Shown here one piece after another: positions 1 to 12,879 of a stretch of 64,000 nucleotides of DNA (position 1 is its first letter; each line of letters begins with the position of its first letter). Below the pieces are notes generated by a model. It was not told where the DNA came from, did no database searches, and saw only the letters and a program-made list of their open reading frames with translations. Origin of the DNA: Fasciolopsis buskii (lineage: Eukaryota; Platyhelminthes; Trematoda; Plagiorchiida; Fasciolidae); contig LUCM01009037.1 in NCBI GenBank assembly GCA_008360955.1, forward strand, positions 160,274 through 224,273. The letters run 5' to 3'. The translations under genes and the position numbers were made by a program.

Positions 1-1850
1 TCATGGAGTGTTCCGCGTATTCACCATATACTGGATCGTTACTCCCATGGACCGAATCGAAGTGGACGAAGCCACATGTGAGAAGAGAAAATGTGGTTCT
101 CTGAATTCTACTAACATTATCCCGTTAGCCCGTTGTTCTGATGTTTCTGTGATACCGACCTACTCAGGTTGATCAAACTTAATGAGCTGACGAACTACCC
201 TATTTCTATATCTCTATATAAATCTTAATCATGATCAAAATACATCATTTGGCATCAGTTGCCAGAAGAAAAAATCAGGCTAACAAATGCGATGGTCCAT
301 TTTGCTGGTATCCGTAACAAATGGAAAAAGAGCATAAAAATGCGTGCACATATCGCGGAGGCATATTTTCCGCCATAGAATGGCTGGTCAGCATATCGAT
401 TGGCAGGCCGAACAGTTCAGTCGGTGCGCTGGAGATCCATTCACGGTTGAGCCCGAATAACGGAAACCCAAACTATCCGGCTGGGTTCACATTAGGAATT
501 TGGAACGTTCCAGTTCATGATCCAGATGCCTTGACAAAACTAATTGTATTACAGCGAGTAGACATGAGTTGATTTTCGAGAGAGGGAGATCTAAGACGTC
601 ACAAGACGTGACAAGAAAGCAACTGGCAACTCGAGGGTAGCTACCTCAACAGACTAGAAGAAGAAGACTCGAACACGAGGATTCTAACCTGGTGACATAT
701 GTGCCAGTCATGATTAGGTCCTATTAGTCAAATTTTAGCATGTAGCATGCACACCAATTCGGGCAATCTGCACAGTATGTGTAGCGAATTTGGGCTCGGA
801 ACTCCTCTCGGCCCTCCCCTCCAATAAAAAATCCACCAATAACTCTTCTACACTCCCGTCAGAATGCATCTACCGAATCAAAGCATCGAGACCATGAACT
901 GACAAACGCACAAAGTAAATATGAACCTGGCCGAAAATGCTTGGATTTGTATTTTTAATCAGATGTACAAATGTTCCCGGAAGTCTCGAGCACAAACGGA
1001 CAAGGTGAGAACCTATCCTTCCCAATGAACCACCAGAAATAGAAGTCGAAACCGTCCGACCACTCACCGGAAGTGTGTTTGAACGACCAGCAGCTGCCGT
1101 GTTTCTTAACAACATCGTTGTTTTACCAAGCAGTTTAAAGTGCGAGTAAAAACATTTAGGGTGATTTAGGTAAATTTTTGGGGACCAATCGATATGATTT
1201 GACCATGCTTGTATGCTTGTATATAGGCCCAACATGGAATTCCTTCATTTCGAGTTACTTTGTTCCAAAGAAATCTATGAAATACGATGTCGAGTAAGCA
1301 GTGTTTGGCTCGCTAATTCACAGACGTTGCAAATAAAACTTCTACCACAGATAGCACACAATCGGCATTGTGGTAGGACCAGTGATGGTCCAATATGTCG
1401 TACTCGGGGGCTGGCAAGGGAGGAGAGAGCGCGACATTCGCCCAAAAGATTACTCGTCGTTTTCTATGGTGAATCTCAAACTTTTGAACCCATATTACGC
1501 TTCACATAGACGTCACTAACCGAATGGATGGCAAAAGACGATCAATAGGTACAGAATCGTACATAAAAATGCGTATTAGGATTAGGAGACATTTCACAGA
1601 TTGATAATAACAAAGTCTTCCAAATATGATCGAATCCTACCATAACCTAAATTATCAGTACGCTTAGCCAATTGGGGTTTTCAATAAGTCCTCACCTCAG
1701 GCCACATTTCTGCTTCATTAGCAACTTAACACCCATCAAAGAACGATCTCATCTGGTCTGAGATGCCAGAAAATTTTGGATCCCATTGAAGACCAATTTT
1801 GTCACAGAAAACAGTTGTTCACCCTGAATATACTTTGCTGAAATGTGAAT
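1..1850. other. no recognised gene, 1-1,850
   Basis: I see no exon chain, RNA gene or transposon protein here. The open frames are short and lack plausible splice signals or family motifs. Confidence 0.4.
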
Positions 1851-1859
1851 ACAGATCAT

Positions 1860-2520
1860 GTGTCACCAAAATCACGGAGAAGAAAAAGAGGGCAGTAAAA
1901 GAAGTGGCATGCAAAGTTCACCGCCCAAAATAGTTCTTCCACTCTCCCTTTCCACGTCGTCGGCCATACAGCTGAATCCATGATTTCTCTGGGGGCTGGA
2001 TACTAGCCCATTGCCCAAACAGAAGTGGAGGGTTGACTAAGGGAACCATACCTCAATTCTTTGATCAATTGATCTAACCCACACGGCAGTAAGGCTACCT
2101 GAAAATCCCGTAACCCGCTGGAGACCGATGATAAATCGCCAAGTTCAGATGCCCTCTGGGCGAGGCTCGATGTCCTGGGTGCCCACTACACCACTCTTTC
2201 ACAGATATTGGTGGGCGTAAAGCCATATTCTGCTTATGCCGTCCCTGAATTACCAAAGACCAATCAACCCGGTGGTGGGCGCCGGCCACTAGCCCTTGTC
2301 CTCGCAATTTAGTGGAAATACTTCAACCATGAAGAGGCAATGTGTAGGACTTCCTCAGCAGAGGCCATGTGAAACACCGGTCTTTTGGGAGTGTTTCGAG
2401 AGGCGTTTAGGGCGAGCAGCGGACTCGAATCCGAAGACACCCACCCCGACCATGATGAGGCATTTGGAGGTCTCCTTGACTGAACGGCACCGAGCAGAAT
2501 TTGATTCAAGCCACCCCCAA
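1860..2520 (+). repeat. dispersed repeat family A, copy 1
   Basis: About 650 bp of noncoding sequence recurs in several places in the window. Shared landmarks in order are: a purine-rich stretch, a 'tagttcttcca'-type block, a 'gaagtggagggttga' block, a '...ccactggggaccg' block, and an end marked by 'cgagaggcgtttagg' and 'gaggcatt'. Other copies lie at 18,650-19,060, 20,510-21,075, 53,750-54,380, 57,355-57,600 and, reversed, 59,885-60,165. It carries no convincing protein, so it is probably a non-autonomous mobile element. Its class is not clear. Confidence 0.6.
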
Positions 2521-2529
2521 AGAGCCGTA

Positions 2530-4110
2530 AATCAATTTGCCTATTAAATGCCGATGAATGTTTTGACTATAGAAGGGTAACTGGTATATCTCGGTGATTT
2601 TAACAGCATTTAGCATCGATAGATTGCATTATTATTGTCCCACTGTAGTTAGTTTAAGCAAGACTATGGTTATGCGACCGATGTGCTAACGCGCTTTTCA
2701 ATCAGCGTAGAAAATTTCATCGACCAAGAATCATCTATGAATCCTAGAGCTCCAAAATAGTTTGGTTATTTCTAAAAGCATTCAGTGCATTAAAATAAGA
2801 CACTGAGTTAACGTGGGAATCATTTGTTCAATGAGTCGAAATATTTGTACACAATTAAATTCACTGGAGAGCTTTGCCATATCTGGCAGCGGTCAGCGAC
2901 CACCGTCTTCTAACCACATCGAGCTTCAACAAACACTATGCACTGTGTCCTTGCGGAGACACGAACAACACCTGTGGCGCAAGTGATTTACATATTTTGA
3001 TGACTCATCTACTATGCCGTTTTATACTCGTGATAACAATATTCTTCAAACCGTGAATAAAACAGAATCCAAAAATGCTACAGACACGTGAATGCTTGCA
3101 TATACACACTAATCCTGTCAAACCGCAGCAACCACGATGGTGGTTTGGAAATTACATCACCTATCCAGGTGACTGAATTCCGATAACCGAGGTCCACTAT
3201 GGGTCATACACCGGTCTACAACGAGAGGAGCTGCAAGTAACAAAGGTGAATCTGGGGAATAGGGGACTAGTTCGAATTAACGTGGGATACATAAATTACT
3301 GATTTGGAAAGCGGACTGCCAGTCCTAACATGTGCCAACTGAACTGAACTGAACTGAAGTGAACCGATTTACTTTCGGCAAAGAGACAATCTATTTGTGC
3401 TTGCCCGTGGAAGGTGAACGGTAGATGGTGCTCGAACCGAACGGCGTATGTTGGTGACCGGGTTATTCAACTGCTAGGTGGAACACACCGGGAACTAGCG
3501 ATCGCGCATTAACAGTTACACAAGGTACAAGTACTTCCCAGGACCCTAGAACGGATGGACAATCCTTCCCAAATTATTAGTAACGGGTGGTGATGAACAT
3601 CAGTCGGAGAATCATATTACTGACACAGATGATATCTACAATGGGGAGACAGTGAGAATAAGGGAATGCTCGCCTTTGGCGTGGAATTTGAAAAGGTTTA
3701 TTCACGGGTAACATGGAGATGATAAAAGGTCCTATTGGCAAATCTAGCTGGTGATTAGTTCGTCTTTGCTTTCCATCAAGTCCAACTGTCTTCGAAACCT
3801 GCTACAGCCGGAAGTTTTATTATGTATTGTGTATGTGTATGCTTCTGTAAGAGGGAGGAAGCATTCACCCAACTATTGTGCTTTTCGCTTGCCATTTAGC
3901 ACTCCATAGTGAAATGAATTTGAACAGAGTGAGCAGGGCATTTCTCGGCCCGTTGATTCACTATGAGGTGTATCATTTAGTGTTCAATTGGATACTTTAA
4001 TTGTCCGATAGTGAACTTTTCGAAAACACCTGGGTTAAATTGTAAGCCGTAGGAGTCAGAATCGATATTTCTCCGTATATCTAATCTCACCAGAATCTAG
4101 ATTGTGAGTG
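2530..4110. other. no recognised gene, 2,530-4,110
   Basis: No coding or RNA feature is recognisable. A short imperfect pentanucleotide run, (CTGAA)n, lies near 3,335-3,360. Confidence 0.4.
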
Positions 4111-4111
4111 T

Positions 4112-4610
4112 ATGGAAGCTCTTCATCACCACCATCATCATCATCATCATCATCGCTCAGCGTTAAACAGCAAGGCAAGCCTCACTGACTGCTGCCTTTC
4201 CCCACGGTTGCATGTTTCTATAAAAAGAGTGAATATCCAAGGGGAACAGGTAGTGGACCTAAACAGGCGGAAAAAGATAAGATGCTGCTGTAGCCAACAC
4301 ACGAAACACAGTCTAACTGTGCGAACGCACGTGTTTTCAATCATTCTGATTCGATCGAAAATGACAACACGATCGCCACTGTTCACGGTTCACTGCCATA
4401 TCCATCACTGTCTCCAGCCAGCAAGTCGACAAGTCTTTCGGACCCCAACCACGAAGGCGTGAGACATCTACTTTATCTAAATTCGCTGTACATTTTCTCA
4501 ACCCACGTTGCCACGTCATCTGTTGGCCTCCACATGGCTTCTTCCATTCCTTAGGAGGAACACAAAATAGGGCACGATATGGTAGACGAGTGTTTTCCAT
4601 ACGCAACACA
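4112..4610 (-). mobile_element. RTE-like non-LTR retrotransposon, 3' end
   Basis: On the minus strand, 4,609-4,337 encodes the C-terminal tail of an RTE-like endonuclease-reverse transcriptase. It contains 'GGQQMTWQRGLRKC' and 'VSRLRGWGPKDLSTCWLE', which recur almost unchanged at 50.35-50.61, 52.2-52.4, 60.3-60.5 and 62.9 kb. A 3' UTR of about 200 bp follows and ends in a run of ATG/CAT triplets at 4,123-4,154, as is usual for RTE elements. The 5' part is absent. This is a dead, 5'-truncated copy. Confidence 0.75.
4123..4154. repeat. (CAT)n microsatellite at RTE tail
   Basis: About ten near-perfect CAT triplets sit at the 3' terminus of the minus-strand RTE-like copy. They are probably the element's own tail. 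Confidence 0.85.
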
Positions 4611-4796
4611 TGACCTTTGGAAGCTCTTTATTGGTGTTCACACAAGAAACATAACTGTGGTTTGTTGATGATTCAAGTATGATGACTTTTGGACAAGAGA
4701 GTACCAAGTACGCATAACTGGCGAGCGGCAATGACTGCAAAACCGGTGGTGCTTTCGGGGAGGTTTTGTTCACTTATCCGGATCCCGTCTACAGTT

Positions 4797-4799
<3 letters not shown>

Positions 4800-4829
<30 letters not shown>
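4800..4829. repeat. (TA)n microsatellite
   Basis: Fifteen uninterrupted TA dinucleotides. Confidence 0.95.
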
Positions 4830-4833
<4 letters not shown>

Positions 4834-5446
4834 CAATTGTGTTTCCAATCAAGACTCACTCTATGGATTGATATATCTGGCCCAATACTCCATGTTTAGC
4901 CTCAGGCTTCCCGGCGAAGAAGATGACGCTGGGAATTTTTTTGATACACTTGAACCGTGAGTGCAGTGGGAGTGACATGCCCCATAGACACCATGGCCAA
5001 TTAAATGGGCTGTAGGGGACCCTGAAAACCAGGACCTTGAAATTTGGTGTATTGCAGAACCACATAAGGTCATAATAAGTTGGATGTGGTGGTGAGCCTG
5101 AAGACAGCCAGCTTCCGTCTACCACCGTATCATTCTTTCCATTCGGAAAGGCCATGTATTTATGGGCCATGGTGTCCTACCTGAATACCGCAGTATATAG
5201 TCTACGTTTGATAAATAAATGGATACAACCTGTGAGGTCGTCAAATTCTCTAAATACTTCCGCAAAGACGTATTTTACCTCTTAGGTCATGATTTTTTAT
5301 GAGGGGCTTTCAATGAACCACCAACGCGAAGACCGCGAAAAATTCGCCTGCAAGAACTCCCAAAATAAACTGACCAACAATATCACTAACTTGTTTTCTA
5401 ATCCTTCCAAGTAATTCCTTCAACGAGAATCCAGAAAACTGATAAA

Positions 5447-5472
5447 TTATATATATATATATATACATATAA
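5447..5472. repeat. (TA)n microsatellite
   Basis: A short TA run, interrupted once. It lies downstream of the stop codon of the possible small minus-strand gene at 5.6-6.1 kb. Confidence 0.9.
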
Positions 5473-5616
5473 TGCATATACAACTTACCGCGTATATTTT
5501 TCACTTCTCCAGAACAATATACAGAACTTACTCGAACCTTGAGAAATTGGTACAACGTCCCCAGGGATGGTTTTTCATATAGGACACTTATTTCGTTTGG
5601 AGTGAAACTCGTTAGA

Positions 5617-6102
5617 TCAGTAGTCGACGGTACCAAGACAGCCAACGGACTGAGAATATGTGGATGTTGAATATGACTGATTTTCAGGACAATTTCGGCG
5701 ACGATGGCCGAGGTGGTCAGTGAGACGCGGAGGCATTTTCATAGGACATAGGATGCAGAATAGCAAGAACAAGAACACAATCATACACCCAAAGACAAAC
5801 TCGTGAACGCTTAATACAAAAGTGGTAACAATATACGCGACTCAGTTCCACGAAAACAAACAAATAGAAAGACAATCAACACAGGCTAATCCGAAAAGAT
5901 GTATAGCTCTCAAATTGGTTGTATTGTATGAACAGCTGAACCAGCCACTTTATCCCCATATTCTTCACCTCGATCTATCTGCTCCAGCTGAAGTCACTGC
6001 CACTCTGTTTGACGATACAGTTGCATCAACCAGTATTGATTGTTCCATCAGAGCACCATTTAGCCAAAATAAAAGAAAACAGTAGAAGATCGACTGCAAC
6101 AT
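5617..6102 (-). CDS. possible 108-aa secreted or single-pass membrane protein, two exons
   Basis: I do not recognise the family. Exon 1 (6,102-5,969) starts MLQSIFYCFLLFWLNGALM, which looks like a signal peptide, and runs 44 codons plus two bases to a GAG|GTGAAG donor. After a 159-bp intron the acceptor TATTAAG falls before 5,809. Exon 2 (5,809-5,617) continues in phase with a hydrophobic segment, FVFGCMIVFLFLLFCILC, then a basic tail (RLTDHLGHRRRN) rich in Ser, Thr and Tyr, and stops at TGA. Lengths fit exactly (134 + 193 nt). The layout would be signal peptide, ectodomain of about 30 residues, one membrane span, cytoplasmic tail. Against it: a second frame on the same strand is open over much of exon 2 (about 5,735-5,534) and ends at its own GTAAGT. 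One of the two is coincidental. Confidence 0.4.
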
Positions 6103-6393
6103 AATAGGCTGAAGAACCAGGTGGAAAAGACGAGGTTTCGAATGCAAGAATACCAACAACTCCGACACTGAGCAATATCATCCACTGTCTCCAATCATCA
6201 TTTGGAGGGATCTCGGAGACTCCAACCCGGTAGTTTAATTGCACCCAAACGAGCCAATCCACTAGTCAAGGTTTTAATGCTTCTTTCCATGTCATCGAGT
6301 GGCCGCTTCAACTCATCTTCCAATCATCACGTACCTCGGACAACAAAGCACAACGCCGCGAGCATTCGTTGCAGTGCGAAACATTCCAACCGC

Positions 6394-6394
<1 letters not shown>

Positions 6395-6429
<35 letters not shown>
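6395..6429. repeat. (TA)n microsatellite
   Basis: About 17 TA dinucleotides, nearly uninterrupted. Confidence 0.95.
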
Positions 6430-6430
<1 letters not shown>

Positions 6431-6659
6431 CACAGGCTTGAAAACAAGCATGAAGCCAACGAAACAGCATTCAAATCTATTTTTCAGAAGGTGGATAAAA
6501 TAGGGAGGGGAAATAACAAAACATTGCGACAAACCAACTGATTCTGTGTTTTCACCGTAAAGAATTTGCAGTTCTTTCTCTGTCCTCTGCCTTCTCTGAA
6601 AAATAATTCCTAGGCCCAGTAACTAACGTCCAATCTCCGAGTTACATACAAACTTTTCC

Positions 6660-7500
6660 CGTCACATTCTTCCAGAACGGCGTCCAAACACCAAATGTCT
6701 TCGCACATCTTCTGGTCGCAAGAGACGTACTTCGGAGCCACACGGCACTACCAACCTCATTGCTACTCCATGTACTCCAACTTTGGTCAATATCCGGGTC
6801 TCACATCCACCCCGCACATCAATCATGATAGCAAATATCAACACAGACTTCTATATGCGAGAACACACTTACTCCGACATACGACAACCAGGTAAAATAC
6901 AACTACCCAAGTGAACGAACCCATCTATCTAATATGTAGGAACAAAATTCTGCTTCGAGCCAATCCAGTCCTACAACACCATTTCGCACTTCGACGGTCC
7001 AAAACACATCCCAAACAAAGTTGCACTATCGTTCAGACGATCGAGAAACACCAGCAACACACCTGCTTGGTCACTCAGTGACACAACATCGTTCGCATAT
7101 TCTAGGCCATACAATTTCCCGTCTCATCAAATGTGAATGCCAGTCTTCTCAAATGAAGATAGGGTTATCTCCATAACCATCTGAAGGACAAATTTAAAAG
7201 GAAAAGTGAAAGGAAGCAACTGACGGGCGTCATTTCTCGTGGTGAATACGAATGAAAGAATGCTGCGAACACGAATTCGGCTACTCGTGATTTTCTATGG
7301 CATGTCCTTCGATGCGGTAGCACCACAGGATTGCACGATTGACCGAGCCGAAATCCGTCTTCATATCAAGGGTTGCCTGTGTTCTAAGATTTACTGCAAA
7401 GTGAAGATTTTGAATTGACAAACCTTTGTATTCACGTTGCACCCCGGTTTGGTGAACTGTCCCGATTCTGCCAAAGGCAACAATCAGCACTGTTTGCAAA
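6660..7500 (-). mobile_element. RTE-like reverse transcriptase fragments
   Basis: On the minus strand, 7,500-7,280 encodes 'TDFGSVNRAILWC', matching RT motif A of RTE elements (usually FDSVxRxALW). Further downstream, 6,850-6,662 encodes 'LLRPEDVRRHLVFGRRSG', matching the C-terminal block normally read as LRxEDVRRLxVFDHRC. The intervening RT core is frameshifted or lost. This is a decayed copy. Confidence 0.55.
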
Positions 7501-9358
7501 TGATTCCACTTTATTATAATGAAATCGGCCTTTTTGGAAATTACTGAGTGTCACAATCAGTCGTCTATTTAGGTAAACGCTAACTCATTCTGATCAGTTC
7601 CGATTCATCCACAATCCTCAGAGGAGCACAACTAATACGATGTCATATTTCGTGCATTATATTTACAAGTCGTTAAACAACTCTGCAGAGTCCGTTAGGT
7701 GCATAATTCTAAATTATTCTTTTGCATTTGACTTTATCGGGGGGGTCATTTTACTCGGAAAACTGCACTCCGGCTTACCGAGCACTTTAATGGACGTATT
7801 CAAAACACGAAATGAATTGAAAACCGTGTACATTCTTAAGCAAAAATTCATATTTTTCCCACCCATTCTTCTCCCCCGTTATGCATGTGACCTCCAGCAG
7901 CTCATGTGGTGCTGTGATCAAGTATGTGAACCACGCATCCATATGGAATCTCGGATCAGTCGATGACAACCTGGGAAACTTATCATTGACCACTCAAAAC
8001 GTCGTGAATTTCCCTGAACTCAGTGGTTCATCTTTTAGTCCTTACAAGTGTCCTGAATGTATTTTCACGCTGTCTCGTTTTCCTCCTCAGGCGACCCTTA
8101 AATTTTGTTACACTATTCAGAATTGAGTACGTTCAGTACCACGAGATCTCCCTTATTCTCTGATCTTTGCTGGTCTTCGCATATTATGGCATACTATGAC
8201 CAAACTATAGAGTCTTTCTTTTCAACTCAGAAGACTCAGACATTTCTGTGTTACGCCGAACTTTATTTCTGCTTCTGTTCCTCAGTGTCTCTTAACAATC
8301 CCGATCTATTTCTTCTTTAGTCTTTCTAGAGCCATCGAAAGCGATTTTAAACTGTTACTCAGTGATGTTAGTTTGATCAGGCAGGTAGTCCATTCCATTT
8401 GTTGAGCTGGTCAACATCACGTTGGAGCGCCAAACATCCTTCCTTCCCTTTACATGCTGATCATGCATATATCCCTCTGATCCAATAACGCGATCTTCTC
8501 CCCTTATCACACCTTCCGAAATCAATTTTTACCACAAACTCCCGTTTCTTATCTCGGTTGAATGGTAGTGAACAAGGAACGGGCTAATATCGACCTGCGG
8601 ACCTTATTTGACTTATATGTATTAATTTTGTAACCACTGTATCATTGGAAGCGTGATTTTTGATCGCTGAAATGCAAGCTAATGCTAGCAAAAGTCGAAC
8701 AGTACAGTATAATAAGAAAGAAAAGTTAATATAAGTGAGAGTGTTTGTCTTCTGGCCGTAAGTAGTGCGTCTCACATACGAATGGAAGGACATAATTTCC
8801 ATGGAAGCACACAAAGGGTTTCGCGGTTATTGTCGCTCGTCAGATATGCACACCCGATATACCCTCCTGTTCGATAACGTTTACAGTACCAATCGCTCTC
8901 GCCAAGTTCTCACAAGAATCCCATTTGAATCCTCAACGCGTGAATGGATGATATGTCCGTCAAAAGTGTGGCAAGACTAACTATCATCCATTCACACTCT
9001 CAACGATTCAGATGAGATTCTAGTCCGGTGAAAAAAGTCGAGGTAAATTAAACCATTTCCGGAATCATTTCATTTGCCCTGAGAAAGGGCAATACGTCGA
9101 CGTCTACAAATGCCCAATCGATCGGGCTATCTACCACTGGTGAGTGAAGTATTTGGAAGAGTTGAGTCTGTGGAACGCGTATTTGGCTAATATGTTGAAC
9201 GAGGCAACTGACAAAAACCACGGCATTGAAACCATGGATGGTAAGCACGAAACAAAATCGAAAGCTATTCCAAATAAGGGCTCAAGTTTGAGCGAACGGT
9301 TAGGAAGTAGGTGCAAAACAAGACGGAAATATTGTGTTGTCATCATGCATCTTTTGGG

Positions 9359-9406
<48 letters not shown>
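9359..9406. repeat. (AAT)n microsatellite
   Basis: Sixteen consecutive AAT triplets. Read on the minus strand they give a false poly-isoleucine frame. Confidence 0.95.
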
Positions 9407-9407
<1 letters not shown>

Positions 9408-10545
9408 CAACAATGGCAAAAAAATCCCTTACGCGAAAATCATAAAAATATACGTAAAATTTGAATCCGCGCGCAACACACCTTAGGATATTCAACTCCC
9501 TTAGCACATTGTTATCGAACGAAGATCTTCGATCAGAATGAACCGGGTCATTCCGATTTTTCTGTTCTGTCTTCTTCACGATGACTGAAATTCCACGCCA
9601 AGTAGACCTGAAAAAGAAAACCACATCATAGTTGTACGAAAGACGATCTAGATATTTCGAACTGAGGAAAATTCTGCTTGTGTACATGAACTGTGTATAC
9701 TTGTGAGTGGCAAATTTTCTCAAATAAACGGAGCTACAAACCCCAGGAACTTGAGTTTTCGAGATATCCAGCGGTGAAATTGGGAAAAGATTCAGAAAGC
9801 CGGGAGTCACAACCCGTTTCATCGTTGGCAGCTAGTAAGGACCGAGGCAATCAAAGACAATATCACAGTCAACTAAAATACAAATTAAGCGTAGCTAAGG
9901 TATCAAGAAAGCATTCCATGGTGTTATGCAACTAGATTAGATAGTGGATGTGCACGCGGATCATAGTGTCAGAATTCCGGATTGCAAGTGGCCATCAAGC
10001 TCACGATGTCTACCAGAAGGCCAAAATACTGACACAGCATTTCAAAGTCGTCCGTGAGATAAACGAGAGAATACGGTCGCCAATTTGTTGTTATTTAGAA
10101 TCAGACATGTGGAAGAATTACACAGAAAACAATAAAACGAGAGAATGGAAACACTGTGACGAAGGACTTCGGAAATAGCTGATCAGATCTTTGGTCTTCG
10201 AAGAGCAGAGCTGCATTTTGCACGGTGCACCCGCAGGCTGAGGATAGAGGAACGGCCTGCATTTCCGTCTATGAAACCATGAACAAAGTGGGTTCATATC
10301 GATCGAATGAGGTGCCACGAGGAAGCAGAAACAGTGTCGAAGTGGCAAGTTCTCGCCTGGCACACATCCTTATATGAGTATACTGATGGCACAGCGGTGT
10401 GTCGATTCTCATCGGCCATTCCAAGTGGCATTATCTCCTTGTTTCTCTTTGGAGCATTGAACGGGAGCAGAGGAACACAAACCGAATTTTCTGGACACCG
10501 GATCCACTTTAACCATCAAGTAGTGTTGTGCCGCAATACATGTGT

Positions 10546-10599
<54 letters not shown>
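10546..10599. repeat. (TA)n microsatellite with TG interruptions
   Basis: A TA tract of about 54 bp broken twice by 'tgta'. Confidence 0.95.
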
Positions 10600-11639
10600 G
10601 GAATAAGTGAATCCCCTTAGAGGCGGATAGAAGTTTCTTCTGCTGTTTCAGGAAAAAAACTGAATGAATTGCGGCCTTAATTAGTTGTAATGATGAGAAA
10701 TAGGATACTGCAGACACAAAGTAGAAAACGGAAAGAATGATTTTCATAGCCGTCCAGTAGCATGTATGAGAATTTCACTAAGGGGGCAAAGGATGATGTC
10801 TCAGATTTAAGCAAAAATTTCAGAGATGTAAACGACACAATTTTAAATTCAGCGGAAACATGTGGCGAGCACAATCATTCGAGAGGTAGATAGAAGCGGG
10901 TATCTGACAAGTTATTCGCCGCTGAGTACACGAGAAGACAAACAAAGGATGTTTTATAGCTTAGCCACCGCTTACTACGCAGGAACTTTTAAGCCCAAAT
11001 TTCCTCGACATTCACGTCCTCCGCGAAACTGAATGGGTTATCTTTTCTGGTGCAGATTGTTGTATTCTTTATGGCATTTTTACCATGTTTTCCTGGTGAC
11101 TGTCCAGTGACTAATAATTTCTTCTTTTTCTCACATGTCACAACGTCCAAACATAAGACCTTGAATTATTCAAATATACGAATACGATGAATATTTTGAC
11201 TGCATGATCATTTGTATTTACTCGGTGGCGTAATTAGATAAATCATATAACTCTACAGAAACTCCGACGCTTAATTCACCATTTCGTTGCGAAGGATAAC
11301 CTTAATGCAGCTAGACTTCACATCATACTGCGGAATTCATATTTTCATCAAATTTGTTTCCGACCGCTATGTTTAGCCTAGAAGGAAAAGAGATGTTCGT
11401 GCTGGAGGAAAATACCTGTATCCCATGTCAATAGAGCAAGGTTTACCAACCTGCCCAATCTACTCATTCCCAAATTTCCACTAAAAGTGCACGATTTTCT
11501 CTTGTTCATCTGGGCATCTCTGGTCCCTCGCCACCTGATGATAGTTTTCGATTTCACCTCACATATGTTGTTCACTGGCTGTTCCCTTTAAATGCACAAC
11601 CAATGAAACAAATGCCAAACGTTTTGCACATTGCTGGAT

Positions 11640-12030
11640 TGGTAAAGTTAGTGTCCCTTTTACCGTCACCATCACTAACCGATTTTTCTAAACCACTGGG
11701 ATTTAAACGCATTCACACGACTGCATATCATCCTTTATCCAACGGATTGGTGGGAATCCTATGGACAACGTAAAGCCACTCTCATATCAATATATGATCA
11801 AGTCAAATGAACCGGCACTGTTCTTTTGACTACGCTACGCGTCGGCAACACCTTGGCAAAATAAAATTGGTTTCTGCCCGGCGGATATGCTCTTTGAAAC
11901 ACTTCTGTATAACCAACTATTACCTCAGTTCAATTCAGTTTTTGTAAACACTGACCGTACACTAATGTCCTCCGGTTCCGATTGCAACCTAAAAGCATCA
12001 TCTACCCAAAAACGGACATGAATGAAGGAA
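11640..12030 (+). mobile_element. Gypsy-type LTR retrotransposon integrase remnant
   Basis: Plus-strand reading with frameshifts gives 'KPLGFKRIHTTAYHPLSNG', the conserved integrase core block found just before the catalytic glutamate in Gypsy elements (usually TTAYHPQSNGLVER). The Glu-Arg that should follow is lost. Downstream are further integrase-like pieces, 'NQLLPQFNSVFVNTDRT'. Stops and frame changes are frequent. No flanking long terminal repeats, primer-binding site or other pol domains were seen, so this is an isolated pol fragment. Confidence 0.7.
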
Positions 12031-12879
12031 GTTGAAAGAACAGTCTTAAAGTAAACGACAAAAAAGCGACGTAGAACAGGCGAATCCGGATCTAAGAAGA
12101 TCAGTGATCCAGAAACTTAATTATATATCTCATTTCGTGTAACAATTGTGTGTGTGTAATAGCATTCGCCAACCTAACTGGCCCTACATGAGACATCACA
12201 CGGAAATCGTGATCATACCTTCTCACCCCGTTATTTACTAGTCATCTTAATCTATTTTCTATCAAAAACGTCTCTTGTTAAAAAGCATGAAAATCAATCT
12301 GCAAGCAGACGTAAGACATGTCCCGAACGCTCCAAGTTACATAAATTCAGAGCATGTTGGATCAACTGATCGCAGTGACTCAATAACATACGTCTAACGC
12401 TAGAGTTCTAAACAAAGCTCTCCAAAATTTTTCACCAATAATACGGATTCAATGAGATCAAAAACCAACAGACTTTGCATACAATCTGTTCTCAACAGGC
12501 ATGTTTCGGGGCCGTAGAGATGGACTGATCTCACCGGTGATTTGTGCACTCAACAGACGGACATCGCGCGAAACGCTACAGATATATCATCCTAATAAAA
12601 ACTAACCAAGCCCTCTGTACACGAAAATAAACTTTATCTGACTTACGACAACCTGGTCAGATGCAGTTGACGAAAATTTAAAAGATCATCTACCCCACCC
12701 AACTCATCCCCTCCAGGATCAAGGTGCGGCCCTGGGCCAATTGTGTACTGTAACAACATGCTAATATCGAGGATACAAAGCACACCAAAAGAGTACAATT
12801 ACGTTCAGTCAGTCGAGGAATACTTGGAGATTAGCGGATTTATCACTCAGCAGTATAACATTTGCAGATTCCACTTCAC

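Larger units (their letters stand above)
7500..11600. other. mostly unassigned sequence, 7.5-11.6 kb
   Basis: No gene is supportable. The region contains the microsatellites listed separately. A plus-strand frame at 7,881-8,126 has 'SVDDNLGNLSLTTQNVV' and 'YKCPEC' and reads like degenerate repeat-derived coding sequence, but I cannot place it in a family. Confidence 0.35.

Noticed and set aside
4112..4462. Open frame with ten consecutive histidines
   Set aside because: The histidines come from the CAT microsatellite at the end of a minus-strand RTE-like copy. The frame is antisense to the element.
7640..8126. Overlapping plus-strand frames with a CxxC motif
   Set aside because: It resembles repeat-derived coding sequence, but I could not place it, and a single CPEC is not evidence of a zinc finger.
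9343..9822. 159-codon minus-strand frame ending in poly-isoleucine
   Set aside because: The isoleucine run is the AAT microsatellite. The remainder has no motif or splice support.
10307..10747. Frames with Tyr-Ile repeats
   Set aside because: These are translations of TA microsatellites, as at 4.8, 5.45, 6.4 and 63.7 kb.
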